Shown here piece by piece: positions 26,374 through 34,700 of a stretch of DNA of 64,000 nt. This stretch comes from an uncultured Bacteroidales bacterium. Lineage in GTDB: Bacteria; Bacteroidota; Bacteroidia; Bacteroidales; Muribaculaceae. The DNA lies in contig CADBBK010000009.1 in the NCBI GenBank assembly GCA_902792895.1, positions 1 to 64,000 of the forward strand, read 5' to 3'. Position 1 is the stretch's first letter, and every line of letters starts with the position of its first letter. The position numbers and the translations under genes were made by a program. The notes under the pieces are model-generated. The model was not told where the DNA came from and made no database searches. It was given only the letters and a program-made list of their open reading frames with translations.

Positions 26374-27955
26374 GCGCTTTTGCTCGATATTGCTCCTCAT
26401 GGCCATGGGCCTCACTGCTGTAGCCCAGGTGGGGGAACTGCCGCGTTCTACCCCCGAGGCCGAGGGCGTGGACCCCAATTTGCTCAAGAGCCTCTATCTG
26501 GGCTTACAGGCCAGGTCCGATGTGGACATCCACCATATCATGGTGCTGCGCCATGGCAAGGTCATTGACGAGATGCATGCCGCCCCCTATAGCGCTACCG
26601 ACCTGCACAACCTGTACAGTGCCAGCAAGACGGTCACGGGCCTTGCCGTGGGCCTTGCCGTTGACGACGGGTTGCTCACGGTCGATGACAAGGTGTCCAA
26701 GTTCCTGCGTGACAAGATGCCCCCGGTTTTGTCGCCCGCGCTGGACAGCCTCACCGTGCGCAACGTCCTGATGATGGCCACGGGCCGGCTCGAGGATTTG
26801 AGCATCTGCATGGGCCAGGAGGATTGGCTCACGGCCTGGTTCAACCATGATTTTCACGATGTGGGCAAGAAGTTTCACTACGACTCGATGGCAACGCATG
26901 TGCTGGCGACCATTGTCACGCGCTTGACGGGTAAGTCGCTGCTGGAGTATGTGAGGGAACGCATTTTCGAGCCTATGCACATCGTCGAGGCCGACTGGGA
27001 ATTGGCTCCCGACAGTGTTGAGATTGCCGGCTGGGGGCTGCGTCTGCAGACCGAGAGCGAGGCCAAGTTGGGCCTGCTCATGCTGCAAGGTGGCCTGTGG
27101 AACGGACGCCAGCTGGTGAGCGAACAGTGGATTCACGACATGACGCAGCGCCACATCAGCACGTCCCAGATTACGCCGCCCCAGTTGTCGCTGTGGCAGC
27201 AGTTCGTGCAAGCCCTGCGCTCGGCATGGCACAGCATCCGCTCGTGGTTCACGGGCTACAATGTGGATGACTACTACCTGGGCTATGGTTACCAGACCAA
27301 GGCCATCCAGCACCCGCGGGCCGAGTCGTTTTTTGCGGCAGGTTATGGCGGGCAGCTCATTTACGTGCTCCCCAAGTTGGATCTGGTCATCGTCATCAAT
27401 GGCCGGGCTGCCAACTATGGCGACGAACTGAACATCATCTATTATCGCTTGGTAGAGCCGATGGTGGGAGAAGAACATGGAAGTGAGCAGGGCGACTTCG
27501 GCGGCTTTGTCATCGACCTGCCGCAGGGCCAGGCGACGCATCCCCTCGAGCAGCGCCTGTTGGGCCGAAACATCACCCTGGAGGAGAATCTGCTGGGCAT
27601 ACAGTCCATCACGGTGGAGCGCGAGGGTGATGACCGGGTTTTCACCATGATGGACGGGCGCGGCCCGTTGCGGGCGGTGGCTGCCTGTGGGCAATGGCGT
27701 TTTACTACCGATGTCGATCGTCCCATCTACATCACCGACTGCCGTGAGCAATTCATGGGCATGAAGCGACCTTTTACCAATGTTGCGGCCTATGCCTGGC
27801 AGGGCGACACGCTGTCGATGCGTCTTGACTGGCTCGATGGCGGCGACAATCGTCGCATGCAGATGATTCTCGATGGCGACAATGTGACCGTCATTGCCAA
27901 CGACAACTACGACGCATTGCTCACCGATACTATCCATGGAGTTTTTAACCCCTAA
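26366..27955 (+). CDS. S12-type serine hydrolase, tandem copy 3
   Basis: 529 aa with signal peptide MIKRFCSILLLMAMGLTAVAQ. The catalytic S85-A-S-K88 (YSASKTVTGLAVG) and KFHYDSMATHVLATIV motifs are intact. Compared with copies 1 and 2 it has an insertion of about 30 residues (around 265-300, WQQFVQALRSAWHSIRSWF) before the GYGYQTKAI region and a more diverged C-terminus. It overlaps copy 2 by 8 bp. Its last codons (Asn-Pro-stop) lie inside a CCCCTAA repeat tract that continues downstream. Confidence 0.87.
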   Translation: MIKRFCSILLLMAMGLTAVAQVGELPRSTPEAEGVDPNLLKSLYLGLQARSDVDIHHIMVLRHGKVIDEMHAAPYSATDLHNLYSASKTVTGLAVGLAVDDGLLTVDDKVSKFLRDKMPPVLSPALDSLTVRNVLMMATGRLEDLSICMGQEDWLTAWFNHDFHDVGKKFHYDSMATHVLATIVTRLTGKSLLEYVRERIFEPMHIVEADWELAPDSVEIAGWGLRLQTESEAKLGLLMLQGGLWNGRQLVSEQWIHDMTQRHISTSQITPPQLSLWQQFVQALRSAWHSIRSWFTGYNVDDYYLGYGYQTKAIQHPRAESFFAAGYGGQLIYVLPKLDLVIVINGRAANYGDELNIIYYRLVEPMVGEEHGSEQGDFGGFVIDLPQGQATHPLEQRLLGRNITLEENLLGIQSITVEREGDDRVFTMMDGRGPLRAVAACGQWRFTTDVDRPIYITDCREQFMGMKRPFTNVAAYAWQGDTLSMRLDWLDGGDNRRMQMILDGDNVTVIANDNYDALLTDTIHGVFNP

Positions 27956-27972
27956 CCCCTAACTCCTAACTA
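27946..27972. repeat. CCCCTAA/TCCTAAC heptad tract overlapping a stop codon
   Basis: Four heptamer-like units of TAACCCC/TAACTCC type start within the last codons of the third hydrolase gene and end just before the xerD ATG. It is the inverse-strand form of the GTTAGGR tracts elsewhere in the window. Confidence 0.55.
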
Positions 27973-27980
27973 TTAAAAAG

Positions 27981-28910
27981 ATGCGCGACATTACCGACAT
28001 AGCGGACGTGAAGCGGCGTTTTCTGGGGCATCTCGTCTTGGAGAAGGGCATGAGTGCCAACACGGCTCAGGCCTATGGCGACGATGTGGACAAACTCACG
28101 CGTTACCTTGCCGATGCGGGCATCGCTGTGGAGCGTGCCACGACCGACGACCTGGAGCGTTTCATCTGCACACTGCAGGATGTGGGCATCCAGCCCCGCT
28201 CACAAGCGCGCATCATCAGCGGGGTGAAGAGTTTCTACAAGTACCTGCGCATGGAGGGGTTTATGGAAACTGACCCCACCGAATTGCTGATGGCTCCCAA
28301 AATCGGGCGTCACCTGCCCGAGGTGCTCACCGTTGACGAGATTGACCGCATGATCGCCTGCATCGACATGTCCAAGGCCGAGGGCCAGCGCAACCGCGCC
28401 ATCATCGAGACCTTGTACGGTTGCGGCCTGCGCGTGAGCGAGTTGGTGGCGTTGCGCCTCTCGCAACTGTTCATGGAGGAGCGCTATGTCATCATCCAGG
28501 GCAAGGGCAACAAGCAGCGCCTGGTGCCCATCTCTCCCGTTGCCATCGAGCAAATCAGCCTTTACTTGGAGCAGACGCGTTCCCGTCAGGTGGCCAAGCG
28601 CGGTAGCGAGGATATCCTGTTCCTGAACCGTCGGGGCGCTATGCTCACGCGCCAGATGATTTTCCACATCGTCAAGCAACTGTGTGAGTTGGCCGGCGTG
28701 CGCAAGGTCATCAGTCCCCACACCCTGCGCCACAGTTTTGCCACCCATCTGCTCGAGGGCGGTGCCAACCTGCGTGCCATCCAGCAGATGCTCGGCCACG
28801 AGAGCATCACCACCACCGAGATCTACATCCACATCGACCGCACCCGCCTGCGCGACGAAATCCTCGCCCACCACCCCCGCAACCACCCCTCCTCAGCCCC
28901 AACCCCTTGA
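27981..28910 (+). CDS. xerD: Tyrosine recombinase XerD-like
   Basis: 309 aa. Residues 1-100 are the SAM-like core-binding domain (FLGHLVLEKGMSANTAQAYG). The catalytic domain has the Arg of GCGLRVSELVAL, HTLRHSFATHLLEGGANLRAI, LGHESITTTEIYIHID (HxxR, H and the nucleophilic Tyr). The length and these sequences fit the housekeeping XerC/XerD group that resolves chromosome dimers rather than a phage integrase. No attachment site or mobile-element cargo is adjacent. The gene starts 25 bp after the hydrolase operon. Confidence 0.93.
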   Translation: MRDITDIADVKRRFLGHLVLEKGMSANTAQAYGDDVDKLTRYLADAGIAVERATTDDLERFICTLQDVGIQPRSQARIISGVKSFYKYLRMEGFMETDPTELLMAPKIGRHLPEVLTVDEIDRMIACIDMSKAEGQRNRAIIETLYGCGLRVSELVALRLSQLFMEERYVIIQGKGNKQRLVPISPVAIEQISLYLEQTRSRQVAKRGSEDILFLNRRGAMLTRQMIFHIVKQLCELAGVRKVISPHTLRHSFATHLLEGGANLRAIQQMLGHESITTTEIYIHIDRTRLRDEILAHHPRNHPSSAPTP

Positions 28911-29089
28911 CTGCCATCCAAGCCCTAGCTCATTCACGGGTTTCATCAATTCGTGCCTAGTCAGTCCAACCTTAACCGCCTTCTTTTTGCAGGCACCAAT
29001 TGTTTCCAAAATAATCGTCTAGATTGCCCAGCATGCAGGACCCGATGTGTTTTTTAGCCACGTTTTTAGCATAATTCCTTCAATTTTTG

Positions 29090-29146
29090 TTGCTCATGAG
29101 AAAAAGAAGATATACCTTTGTGGTTCCGAAACCGTGGTTTCGGAAC
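29090..29146 (+). promoter_or_regulatory. Promoter with hairpin or operator at the start site of the ATPase gene
   Basis: TTG (29090-29092), 20-bp spacer, TACCTTTG (29113-29120). The perfect inverted repeat GTTCCGAAAC-CGTG-GTTTCGGAAC (29123-29146) covers the predicted start site. It could be a repressor site or a 5' mRNA hairpin. Confidence 0.55.
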
Positions 29147-29174
29147 TGGTGGTTTCTTTAATAGTGAATTGATT

Positions 29175-30494
29175 ATGAGGTTTTTTGACAGGGAAAGAGA
29201 GATAGAGAAGTTGCGTGGTATCCGTGAATTGTCGCGCACTGTAGCCCAATTTACGGTAGTAACAGGTCGCCGTCGCATTGGTAAAACGTCTTTGGTGCTC
29301 AATGCTTATAGTGACGAGCCACTCTTGTATTTTTTTGTTTCTCGCAAGGTCGAGAGCGAGTTGTGTGCTGACTGTGCCACTGAGATTGAAGAGAAACTTG
29401 GCGTTCCTCTGCTGGGTAGGCCTGATAGGTTTTCACAGGTCTTTGAATACTTGATGCGGTTGGCTAGCCAGCGTCATTTTACCCTTGTGATAGACGAGTT
29501 CCAGGAGTTCTATCGTGTGAATAAGGCTATTTTCAGCGAGATGCAGAAGATATGGGACCTCTACAAGGATTCGGCTCACATCAATTTGTTGGTGTGCGGC
29601 TCGGTCAATTCGCTTATGAACAAGATTTTCCGTGACAAGAAGGAACCTCTATACAACCGCCAGACACAACGCATTACCGTACGGCCTTTTGCTCCATCGA
29701 TGCTGAAAAACATCATGGCTGTATATAATCCTCAATACAGTAATGAAGATTTGCTGGCCTTGTATTTGTTTACGGGTGGGGTGGCGAAATATGTGGAATT
29801 GCTGATGGATAATGCCTGTTATTCACAATCGGCCATGCTGGCTAATATCATCTCTCAGGATTCGCCTTATATCGATGAAGGTCGGTCGATGCTTGTTGAG
29901 GAGTTTGGACGTGACTACACCGTCTATTTTTCTATCCTTTCGCTCATCGCCCAGGGGCATAACACTCGTGGTGACCTTGAAGGAATCCTGAAGAAGGAAA
30001 TTGGTGGCTATCTGACTCGTCTTGAGGATGACTACGGATTGATTCACAAGGCACAACCCTTGTATGAACAGTCTCCCCGAAAGAATGTCCATTATGAAAT
30101 TCATGACAATTTCCTGTGCTTTTGGTTTCGTTTTGTGTTCAAGTACAACTATATGCTCGAGATAGGAGCGTACGACAAACTCAAGGAAATCATTACCCGT
30201 GATTATGAGACTTACAGCGGAATCGTGCTGGAAAATTACTTCAGGCAGCAACTGATAGAGTCTGGAAATTACACACGCATTGGAGAATGGCATGACCGGC
30301 GCGGCGAGAATCAGATTGACATCATTGCTGTTGACGAGTTATCCAAGCATGTGGAGTTTATCGAAGTTAAACGCCAGCAGCGAAATATAGACCTTTCCAT
30401 ACTGCGAGCCAAGGCTGAGGTTTTCTTCAAGATCACAAAAAAGTGTGTTGGCTATACCTCCTCTTATCGAGGTCTCTCGTTAGAGGACATGTGA
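29175..30494 (+). CDS. AAA-type ATPase with DUF234-like nuclease-fold end
   Basis: 439 aa from MRFFDREREIEKLRGI; an in-frame upstream ATG lies in the hairpin and is not supported. Walker A is G31RRRIGKT, Walker B is in FTLVIDEFQEF, and a sensor region CGSVNSLM follows. The C-terminal third fits DUF234, with ENQIDIIAVDE and EFIEVKRQQ resembling the D and ExK of PD-(D/E)XK nucleases. Such ATPases are common, often variably present and of unknown role. Composition is somewhat more AT-rich than neighbouring genes. It stands alone with its own regulated promoter. Confidence 0.85.
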   Translation: MRFFDREREIEKLRGIRELSRTVAQFTVVTGRRRIGKTSLVLNAYSDEPLLYFFVSRKVESELCADCATEIEEKLGVPLLGRPDRFSQVFEYLMRLASQRHFTLVIDEFQEFYRVNKAIFSEMQKIWDLYKDSAHINLLVCGSVNSLMNKIFRDKKEPLYNRQTQRITVRPFAPSMLKNIMAVYNPQYSNEDLLALYLFTGGVAKYVELLMDNACYSQSAMLANIISQDSPYIDEGRSMLVEEFGRDYTVYFSILSLIAQGHNTRGDLEGILKKEIGGYLTRLEDDYGLIHKAQPLYEQSPRKNVHYEIHDNFLCFWFRFVFKYNYMLEIGAYDKLKEIITRDYETYSGIVLENYFRQQLIESGNYTRIGEWHDRRGENQIDIIAVDELSKHVEFIEVKRQQRNIDLSILRAKAEVFFKITKKCVGYTSSYRGLSLEDM

Positions 30495-30620
30495 TAATCA
30501 GGGGATGTAATGCTTAACTCTTTCTCAGTGTAATCCCTCAAAACCGATTGCTGGTTTTTACAGGAGATGACTTGCAACCGAAAACCGCTGGCTGGAATCT
30601 TACATCTGGAAACTTTATAG

Positions 30621-30628
30621 TATCTTTG
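30621..30628 (+). promoter_or_regulatory. -7 box for CotH paralogue 3
   Basis: TATCTTTG, 32 bp before the ATG at 30660. The expected -33 TTG is not evident. Confidence 0.45.
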
Positions 30629-30659
30629 CGGCTACGACTGAAAAAATGAAGACTGCTAT

Positions 30660-32255
30660 ATGAAACGATTGTTATTGCTTGCTGTGGCGCTGCTGGCGCT
30701 TGCCGGGACCGCCCGCGCCTCGTGGTGGGACTGGAACTACCCGCCCGACAACGAGTATGTGGAACTCACTTCGACCAACCTGCCTATCGTGTGGCTTGAT
30801 GTGGATGGCCAGTTAATCGACCGTTATGAGCGCATCACGGCGCGCATGAAGATCATCCACAACGGGGACGGGCAGCTCAACTATGCTGACACCGTTGCCC
30901 ACCCGGGGCAACACATTGACTATGAGGGCTACGTGGCTCTGCGCTACCGTGGCAGCTCGTCGTTCAACGCCAGCGACAAGAAGCCCTATTCGTTCCGTCC
31001 GCTGGACAAGCCGCTGGAGGAAGGCGGTGAGAAAAAGAAGGTGAACATCCTGGGCATGGGCAAGGACAACAATTGGGCCCTGCTGGCCCCCTATGCCGAC
31101 AAGAGCATGATGCGTGACCTGTTGGCCTTTGAGGTGTCGCGCCCGTGGATGGAGTACACGCCGCAGGGCCGTTACTGCGAACTCTACCTGGACGGCACCT
31201 ACTATGGCGTGTTTATCCTTACCGAGGTCGTCTCCAAGGGCAAAACGCGCCTGAATCTGCCTGACCCGGGCTTGAGTGGTGACTCCATCACCGGTGGCTA
31301 CATCATGGAGGTGAACCGCACCGACGGCGAGGTGACCTATGTATCCAAATACCATCCCGTGAGCAACGCCGGCATAACTTACAATAGCGATTATATCAAC
31401 TTCCAGTACAAGTCGCCCGACTACGAGGAACTGACACCGGAGCAGGTGGCATACATCACGGGCCGCATCGACCAGATGGAACAGGCGCTGTGGGCGTTTT
31501 TCCCTGGCAAGGCTTCCATCTATGACCAATACCTGGATGTGCAGAATTTTGTCGACTACCAGCTGGCCATGGAACTGGGCCACAATGTGGACGGATACCG
31601 CCTGAGCGGCAAGTTCTTCAAGCGTCGTGACAGCGAGGACGCGCGCTTCAAGATGGTGGTGTGGGACATGAACCTGGCCTATGGCAACGCCGACTACTAC
31701 CAGGGCTGGCGCACCGACACGTGGATATACCGCAACAACAATATCCTGCACAACGAGGGGGACCCGCAGCTGATACCCTTCTGGTGGTATAAGCTCAACA
31801 CCGACCCCAACTACACGGCCGCCCTGAAGGCACGCTGGGCGCAGTACCGCCGTGGTAACCTGCGCGAGGACCGTCTGATGGCCACGGTGGACTCACTGGC
31901 CACGGTGCTCACGTCGCACGGTGCCGAGCAGCGCAACAGCGAGGCATGGCCGCGCTGGGGCCAGTATGTTTGGCCCAACTACTATGTTGCCTACGACTAC
32001 GAGGATGAGGTGGACTACCTCAAGCAGTGGCTCCGTGACCGCATCGCTTGGATGGACAGCCAACTGGGCTTTGACCCCAATGCCCACCTGCTTGGCGACG
32101 TGAACGGCGACGGCGAGGTGACGATTGCCGATGTCTCGGTGTTGATCGACTACCTGATGGGTGGTGGCAACATCGACGAGGTGGCTGCTGACTGTGACGA
32201 GAACGGCATCGTTGACATTGGCGATGTGACGGCCCTCATCGATTTGCTGCTTTAA
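30660..32255 (+). CDS. CotH-family kinase-like protein with dockerin repeats, paralogue 3
   Basis: 531 aa with signal peptide MKRLLLLAVALLALAGTARA. CotH domain motifs: RYRGSSSFNASDKKPYSFR, ILGMGKDNNWALLAPYADKS, YLDGTYYGVFILTEVV, ELGHNVDGYRLSGKFFKRR, VVWDMNLAYGN. Residues about 479-531 carry two calcium-loop repeats (GDVNGDGEVTIADV, DCDENGIVDIGDV) of dockerin type. It is followed by CotH paralogue 4, 173 bp downstream, separated by a GTTAGGR tract. Surface kinase role inferred from family. Confidence 0.9.
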   Translation: MKRLLLLAVALLALAGTARASWWDWNYPPDNEYVELTSTNLPIVWLDVDGQLIDRYERITARMKIIHNGDGQLNYADTVAHPGQHIDYEGYVALRYRGSSSFNASDKKPYSFRPLDKPLEEGGEKKKVNILGMGKDNNWALLAPYADKSMMRDLLAFEVSRPWMEYTPQGRYCELYLDGTYYGVFILTEVVSKGKTRLNLPDPGLSGDSITGGYIMEVNRTDGEVTYVSKYHPVSNAGITYNSDYINFQYKSPDYEELTPEQVAYITGRIDQMEQALWAFFPGKASIYDQYLDVQNFVDYQLAMELGHNVDGYRLSGKFFKRRDSEDARFKMVVWDMNLAYGNADYYQGWRTDTWIYRNNNILHNEGDPQLIPFWWYKLNTDPNYTAALKARWAQYRRGNLREDRLMATVDSLATVLTSHGAEQRNSEAWPRWGQYVWPNYYVAYDYEDEVDYLKQWLRDRIAWMDSQLGFDPNAHLLGDVNGDGEVTIADVSVLIDYLMGGGNIDEVAADCDENGIVDIGDVTALIDLLL

Positions 32256-32316
32256 GAGTTAGAAGTTAGGAGTTAGGGGTTAGGAGTTGCTGACAGCTAA
32301 CAGCTATTAGCCTTTA
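32256..32316. repeat. GTTAGGR heptad tract with conserved 3' flank, copy 1
   Basis: Directly after the stop codon of CotH paralogue 3 come about four GTTAGRR heptamers, followed by GGAGTTGCTGACAGCTAAC. The same flank (GGAGTTGCTAATAGCTAAC) ends the longer tract at 34434-34570, so the two are copies of one element. Confidence 0.7.
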
Positions 32317-32368
32317 GGAGTGAGTGGCTATAAACTGGCTCCTGACCACTAATTTTGTGCCAACTTGT

Positions 32369-32398
32369 TGAAATATTGGTTTTTTTGTCTAATTTTGC
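32369..32398 (+). promoter_or_regulatory. Promoter of CotH paralogue 4
   Basis: TTG (32369-32371), 19-bp spacer, TAATTTTG (32391-32398). A second TAATTTTG lies at 32351-32358. Confidence 0.5.
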
Positions 32399-32428
32399 GC
32401 CCAAATTACAAAACGACTAACTCGACGC

Positions 32429-34039
32429 ATGAAGAAATTCTATTTATTGCTGGCGGCCATCCTGATGCTGGGGAATGTGGCCGTTGCCCAGGACCCGGAC
32501 AATTTTCCCCCTGACGACACGACGATAACCATCACATCGACCAATCTGCCCATCGTGTGGATTGAGGTGGGCGGCGCGACGATTCAGCGCGACGAGAGGA
32601 TTTCGGCCCACATGAAGATTATCCACAACGGCAAGGGGCAGCTCAACTATGGTGACACGGTGGCCCACCCGGGGCAGCACATCGACTACGAGGGCTATAT
32701 CGCCCTGCGTTACCGTGGCAACTCCACCTACAACATGAGCGACAAGAAGCCCTACTCCTTCCGCACCCTGGAGCAGCCGCTCGAGGTGAGCGACAAGAAG
32801 AAAAAGGTCGAAATCCTGGGAATGGGCAAGGACAACAACTGGGCGCTGATGGCCCCCTATGCCGACCGTAGCATGATACGCGACCTGCTCACGTTTGAGC
32901 TGGCACGCCCCTGGATGGAGTACGCCCCCGACGGCCGTCTGTGCGAGCTCTACCTCGACGGCATCTACTATGGCGTGTATGTCCTGAGCGAGGTTGTCTC
33001 GACGGGCAAGCACCGCTTGAACCTGCCCGACCCCGGTGAGACGGGCGACGAGCTCACGGGTGGCTATCTCGTCGAGGTGGACACCGACGATGACTCCACC
33101 CACGTTTCCAAGTATCACCCCGTGAGCCGCACCGGCAAGGTGTATGACGACCGTCAGATTCTGTTCCAGTACAAGGCCCCCGAGTATGAGGACATGACCC
33201 CCGCCCAACTGGAGTATATCAACAATGCCATCGACGAGATGGAGGACGCCTTTGCACAGGACGACTACACCAACCCCGAGACGGGCTACCGCAAGTACAT
33301 CGACACCCAGAACTTCATCGACTACCAGTTGTTTACCGAGCTCAGCCACAACGTGGACGGCTACCGCCTGAGCGGCAAGATGTTCAAGCGTCGCGACAGT
33401 GTGGACTCGCGGTTCAAGATGGTGCTGTGGGACATGAACCTGGGCTACGGTAACGCCAGGCACCACAACAGCTGGAATACCTACACCTGGGTTTACCAGA
33501 GCAACGACATCATGTACCGCGTGGGCGAGACCTACCTCATCCCCTTCTGGTGGTACAAGCTCAACAATGACCTCAACGGCTATTGGAAAGAGCGCAACGC
33601 CCGGTGGCGGGAGATGAGGGCGGCCAACCTGAGCAAGCGCAACATCTGGGCGACCATCGACTCGCTCGTCAACGAGGTGACGGTGGGCGGTGCCGAGGCC
33701 CGCAACTCCCAGGCCTGGCCCCGATGGGGCGAGTTCGTCTGGCCCAACCACTACATCGCCAGCAGCTATGAAGACGAGATTGCCTACCTCAAGCAGTGGA
33801 TCAGCGACCGCCTGGCATGGCTCGACATGAAGATGCACTACGATGCCCCGCCCGAATACGAGCCTGGCGATGTCAACGGCGACGGTGAGGTATCGATAGG
33901 CGACGTGAACGTGGTCATCGACATCCTCCTGGGGCTCGAGGTTGACCAGGATGTGCGCGACAGGGCCGACGTGGACGGTGACGGCGAACTCTCGATTGCC
34001 GATCTGCAGCGCATCATCGACAAGCTGCTGGCTGGCTGA
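32429..34039 (+). CDS. CotH-family kinase-like protein with dockerin repeats, paralogue 4
   Basis: 536 aa, signal peptide MKKFYLLLAAILMLGNVAVA. CotH motifs: RYRGNSTYNMSDKKPYSFR, ILGMGKDNNWALMAPYADRS, YLDGIYYGVYVLSEVVSTG, ELSHNVDGYRLSGKMFKRR, VLWDMNLGYGN. Two dockerin-type loops end the protein (GDVNGDGEVSIGDV, ADVDGDGELSIADL). Compared with paralogue 3 the linker between the two loops is longer (GLEVDQDVRDR). A terminator-like hairpin follows at 34075-34110. Confidence 0.9.
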   Translation: MKKFYLLLAAILMLGNVAVAQDPDNFPPDDTTITITSTNLPIVWIEVGGATIQRDERISAHMKIIHNGKGQLNYGDTVAHPGQHIDYEGYIALRYRGNSTYNMSDKKPYSFRTLEQPLEVSDKKKKVEILGMGKDNNWALMAPYADRSMIRDLLTFELARPWMEYAPDGRLCELYLDGIYYGVYVLSEVVSTGKHRLNLPDPGETGDELTGGYLVEVDTDDDSTHVSKYHPVSRTGKVYDDRQILFQYKAPEYEDMTPAQLEYINNAIDEMEDAFAQDDYTNPETGYRKYIDTQNFIDYQLFTELSHNVDGYRLSGKMFKRRDSVDSRFKMVLWDMNLGYGNARHHNSWNTYTWVYQSNDIMYRVGETYLIPFWWYKLNNDLNGYWKERNARWREMRAANLSKRNIWATIDSLVNEVTVGGAEARNSQAWPRWGEFVWPNHYIASSYEDEIAYLKQWISDRLAWLDMKMHYDAPPEYEPGDVNGDGEVSIGDVNVVIDILLGLEVDQDVRDRADVDGDGELSIADLQRIIDKLLAG

Positions 34040-34074
34040 CACGGGCAAGCGCCAAACGAATGACATTGAACAGC

Positions 34075-34110
34075 GCCTGCGGGGATTTTTCCCTGCAGGT
34101 GTTGTTTTGT
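34075..34110 (+). terminator. Hairpin terminator after CotH paralogue 4
   Basis: CCTGCGGGGA pairs with TCCCTGCAGG around a short T loop, followed by TGTTGTTTTGTT. It overlaps the -33 element of the next gene's promoter. Confidence 0.55.
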
Positions 34111-34132
34111 TACGGGAGATGTATTAACTTTG
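34102..34132 (+). promoter_or_regulatory. Promoter of the 100-aa hypothetical gene
   Basis: TTG (34102-34104), 20-bp spacer, TAACTTTG (34125-34132). The -7 box ends 5 bp before the ATG at 34138, so the mRNA would start at or next to the start codon. Confidence 0.5.
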
Positions 34133-34137
34133 CCGTT

Positions 34138-34440
34138 ATGGAACATCCCAAGTTTATCATCACCAGCGGTGGCTTCCTGCGGTTGGGCATGGTGACGCTG
34201 CACCGCGACTTGCTGCTGCCTCATGAGGAGTGCCTGGGTGGCGGCTTCTACGAGTTCGACTATGTGGGCGGCAAGTTGCTGCTGTCGGGCAAGTCGTTTG
34301 ACTACGGTCCGCCACGTTGGGGCCGGGTAGAGGTGCTCAAGGTGCCTGAACAGTACCGTGGCTTGACCATTGTCTACCGCGATTCCCGGGGCGAGGAACT
34401 CGATATCATGGCCACCATGAGAATCGAGTTCTGGAGTTAG
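34138..34440 (+). CDS. Hypothetical protein, 100 aa
   Basis: Begins MEHPKFIITSGGFLRLGMV; no signal peptide or membrane segment. Alternating hydrophobic and polar residues (LLLSGKSFDYGPPRWGRVEV, LTIVYRD) suggest a small beta-rich cytosolic protein. No family is recognised. The promoter and its short leader fix the start at this ATG or point to leaderless translation. The last residues (FWS-stop) run into the GTTAGGR tract, so repeat slippage could alter the C-terminus. Confidence 0.65.
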   Translation: MEHPKFIITSGGFLRLGMVTLHRDLLLPHEECLGGGFYEFDYVGGKLLLSGKSFDYGPPRWGRVEVLKVPEQYRGLTIVYRDSRGEELDIMATMRIEFWS

Positions 34441-34570
34441 GGGTTAGGGGTTAGTAGTTAGGGGTTAGAGGTTAGGAGTTAGGGGTTAGGGGTTAGGAGT
34501 TAGGAGTTAGGAGTTAGGAGTTAGGAGTTAGGGGTTAGGAGTTAGGGGTTAGGAGTTGCTAATAGCTAAC
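34434..34570. repeat. Long GTTAGGR heptad tract, copy 2
   Basis: About 17 consecutive heptamers of GTTAGGA or GTTAGGG, beginning in the last codons of the preceding gene and ending in GGAGTTGCTAATAGCTAAC. The G-rich strand is the coding strand; runs of GGGG at 7-nt intervals could form G-quadruplexes. It fills most of the gap to the next gene. Confidence 0.85.
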
Positions 34571-34637
34571 ACACCCCAAAATGTATTAAAAATAAAATTT
34601 CTTGGCTTTTATTGTTTTAAATTCAAGAAATTTCTGC

Positions 34638-34645
34638 TATATTTG
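34638..34645 (+). promoter_or_regulatory. -7 box of the BspA-LRR gene
   Basis: TATATTTG, about 56 bp before the ATG at 34701. A TTG at 34612-34614 is 23 bp upstream, slightly farther than usual. Confidence 0.45.
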
Positions 34646-34700
34646 CCACAGATTAGAATACCTTAGAAATATTATCAACCCAATAAAACTTTATAGCGCT

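Noticed and set aside
26504-27937. 477-codon minus-strand frame opposite S12 copy 3
   Set aside because: The plus-strand gene has intact catalytic motifs and homology to its neighbours; the minus frame shows no family signal.
27981-28910. xerD as the integrase of a mobile element
   Set aside because: Sequence is of the housekeeping XerC/D type and no cargo, direct repeats or attachment site are visible nearby.
34434-34570. CRISPR array or true telomere-like sequence
   Set aside because: Units are 7 bp with no spacers, and the tract is internal between genes; it is a short tandem repeat.
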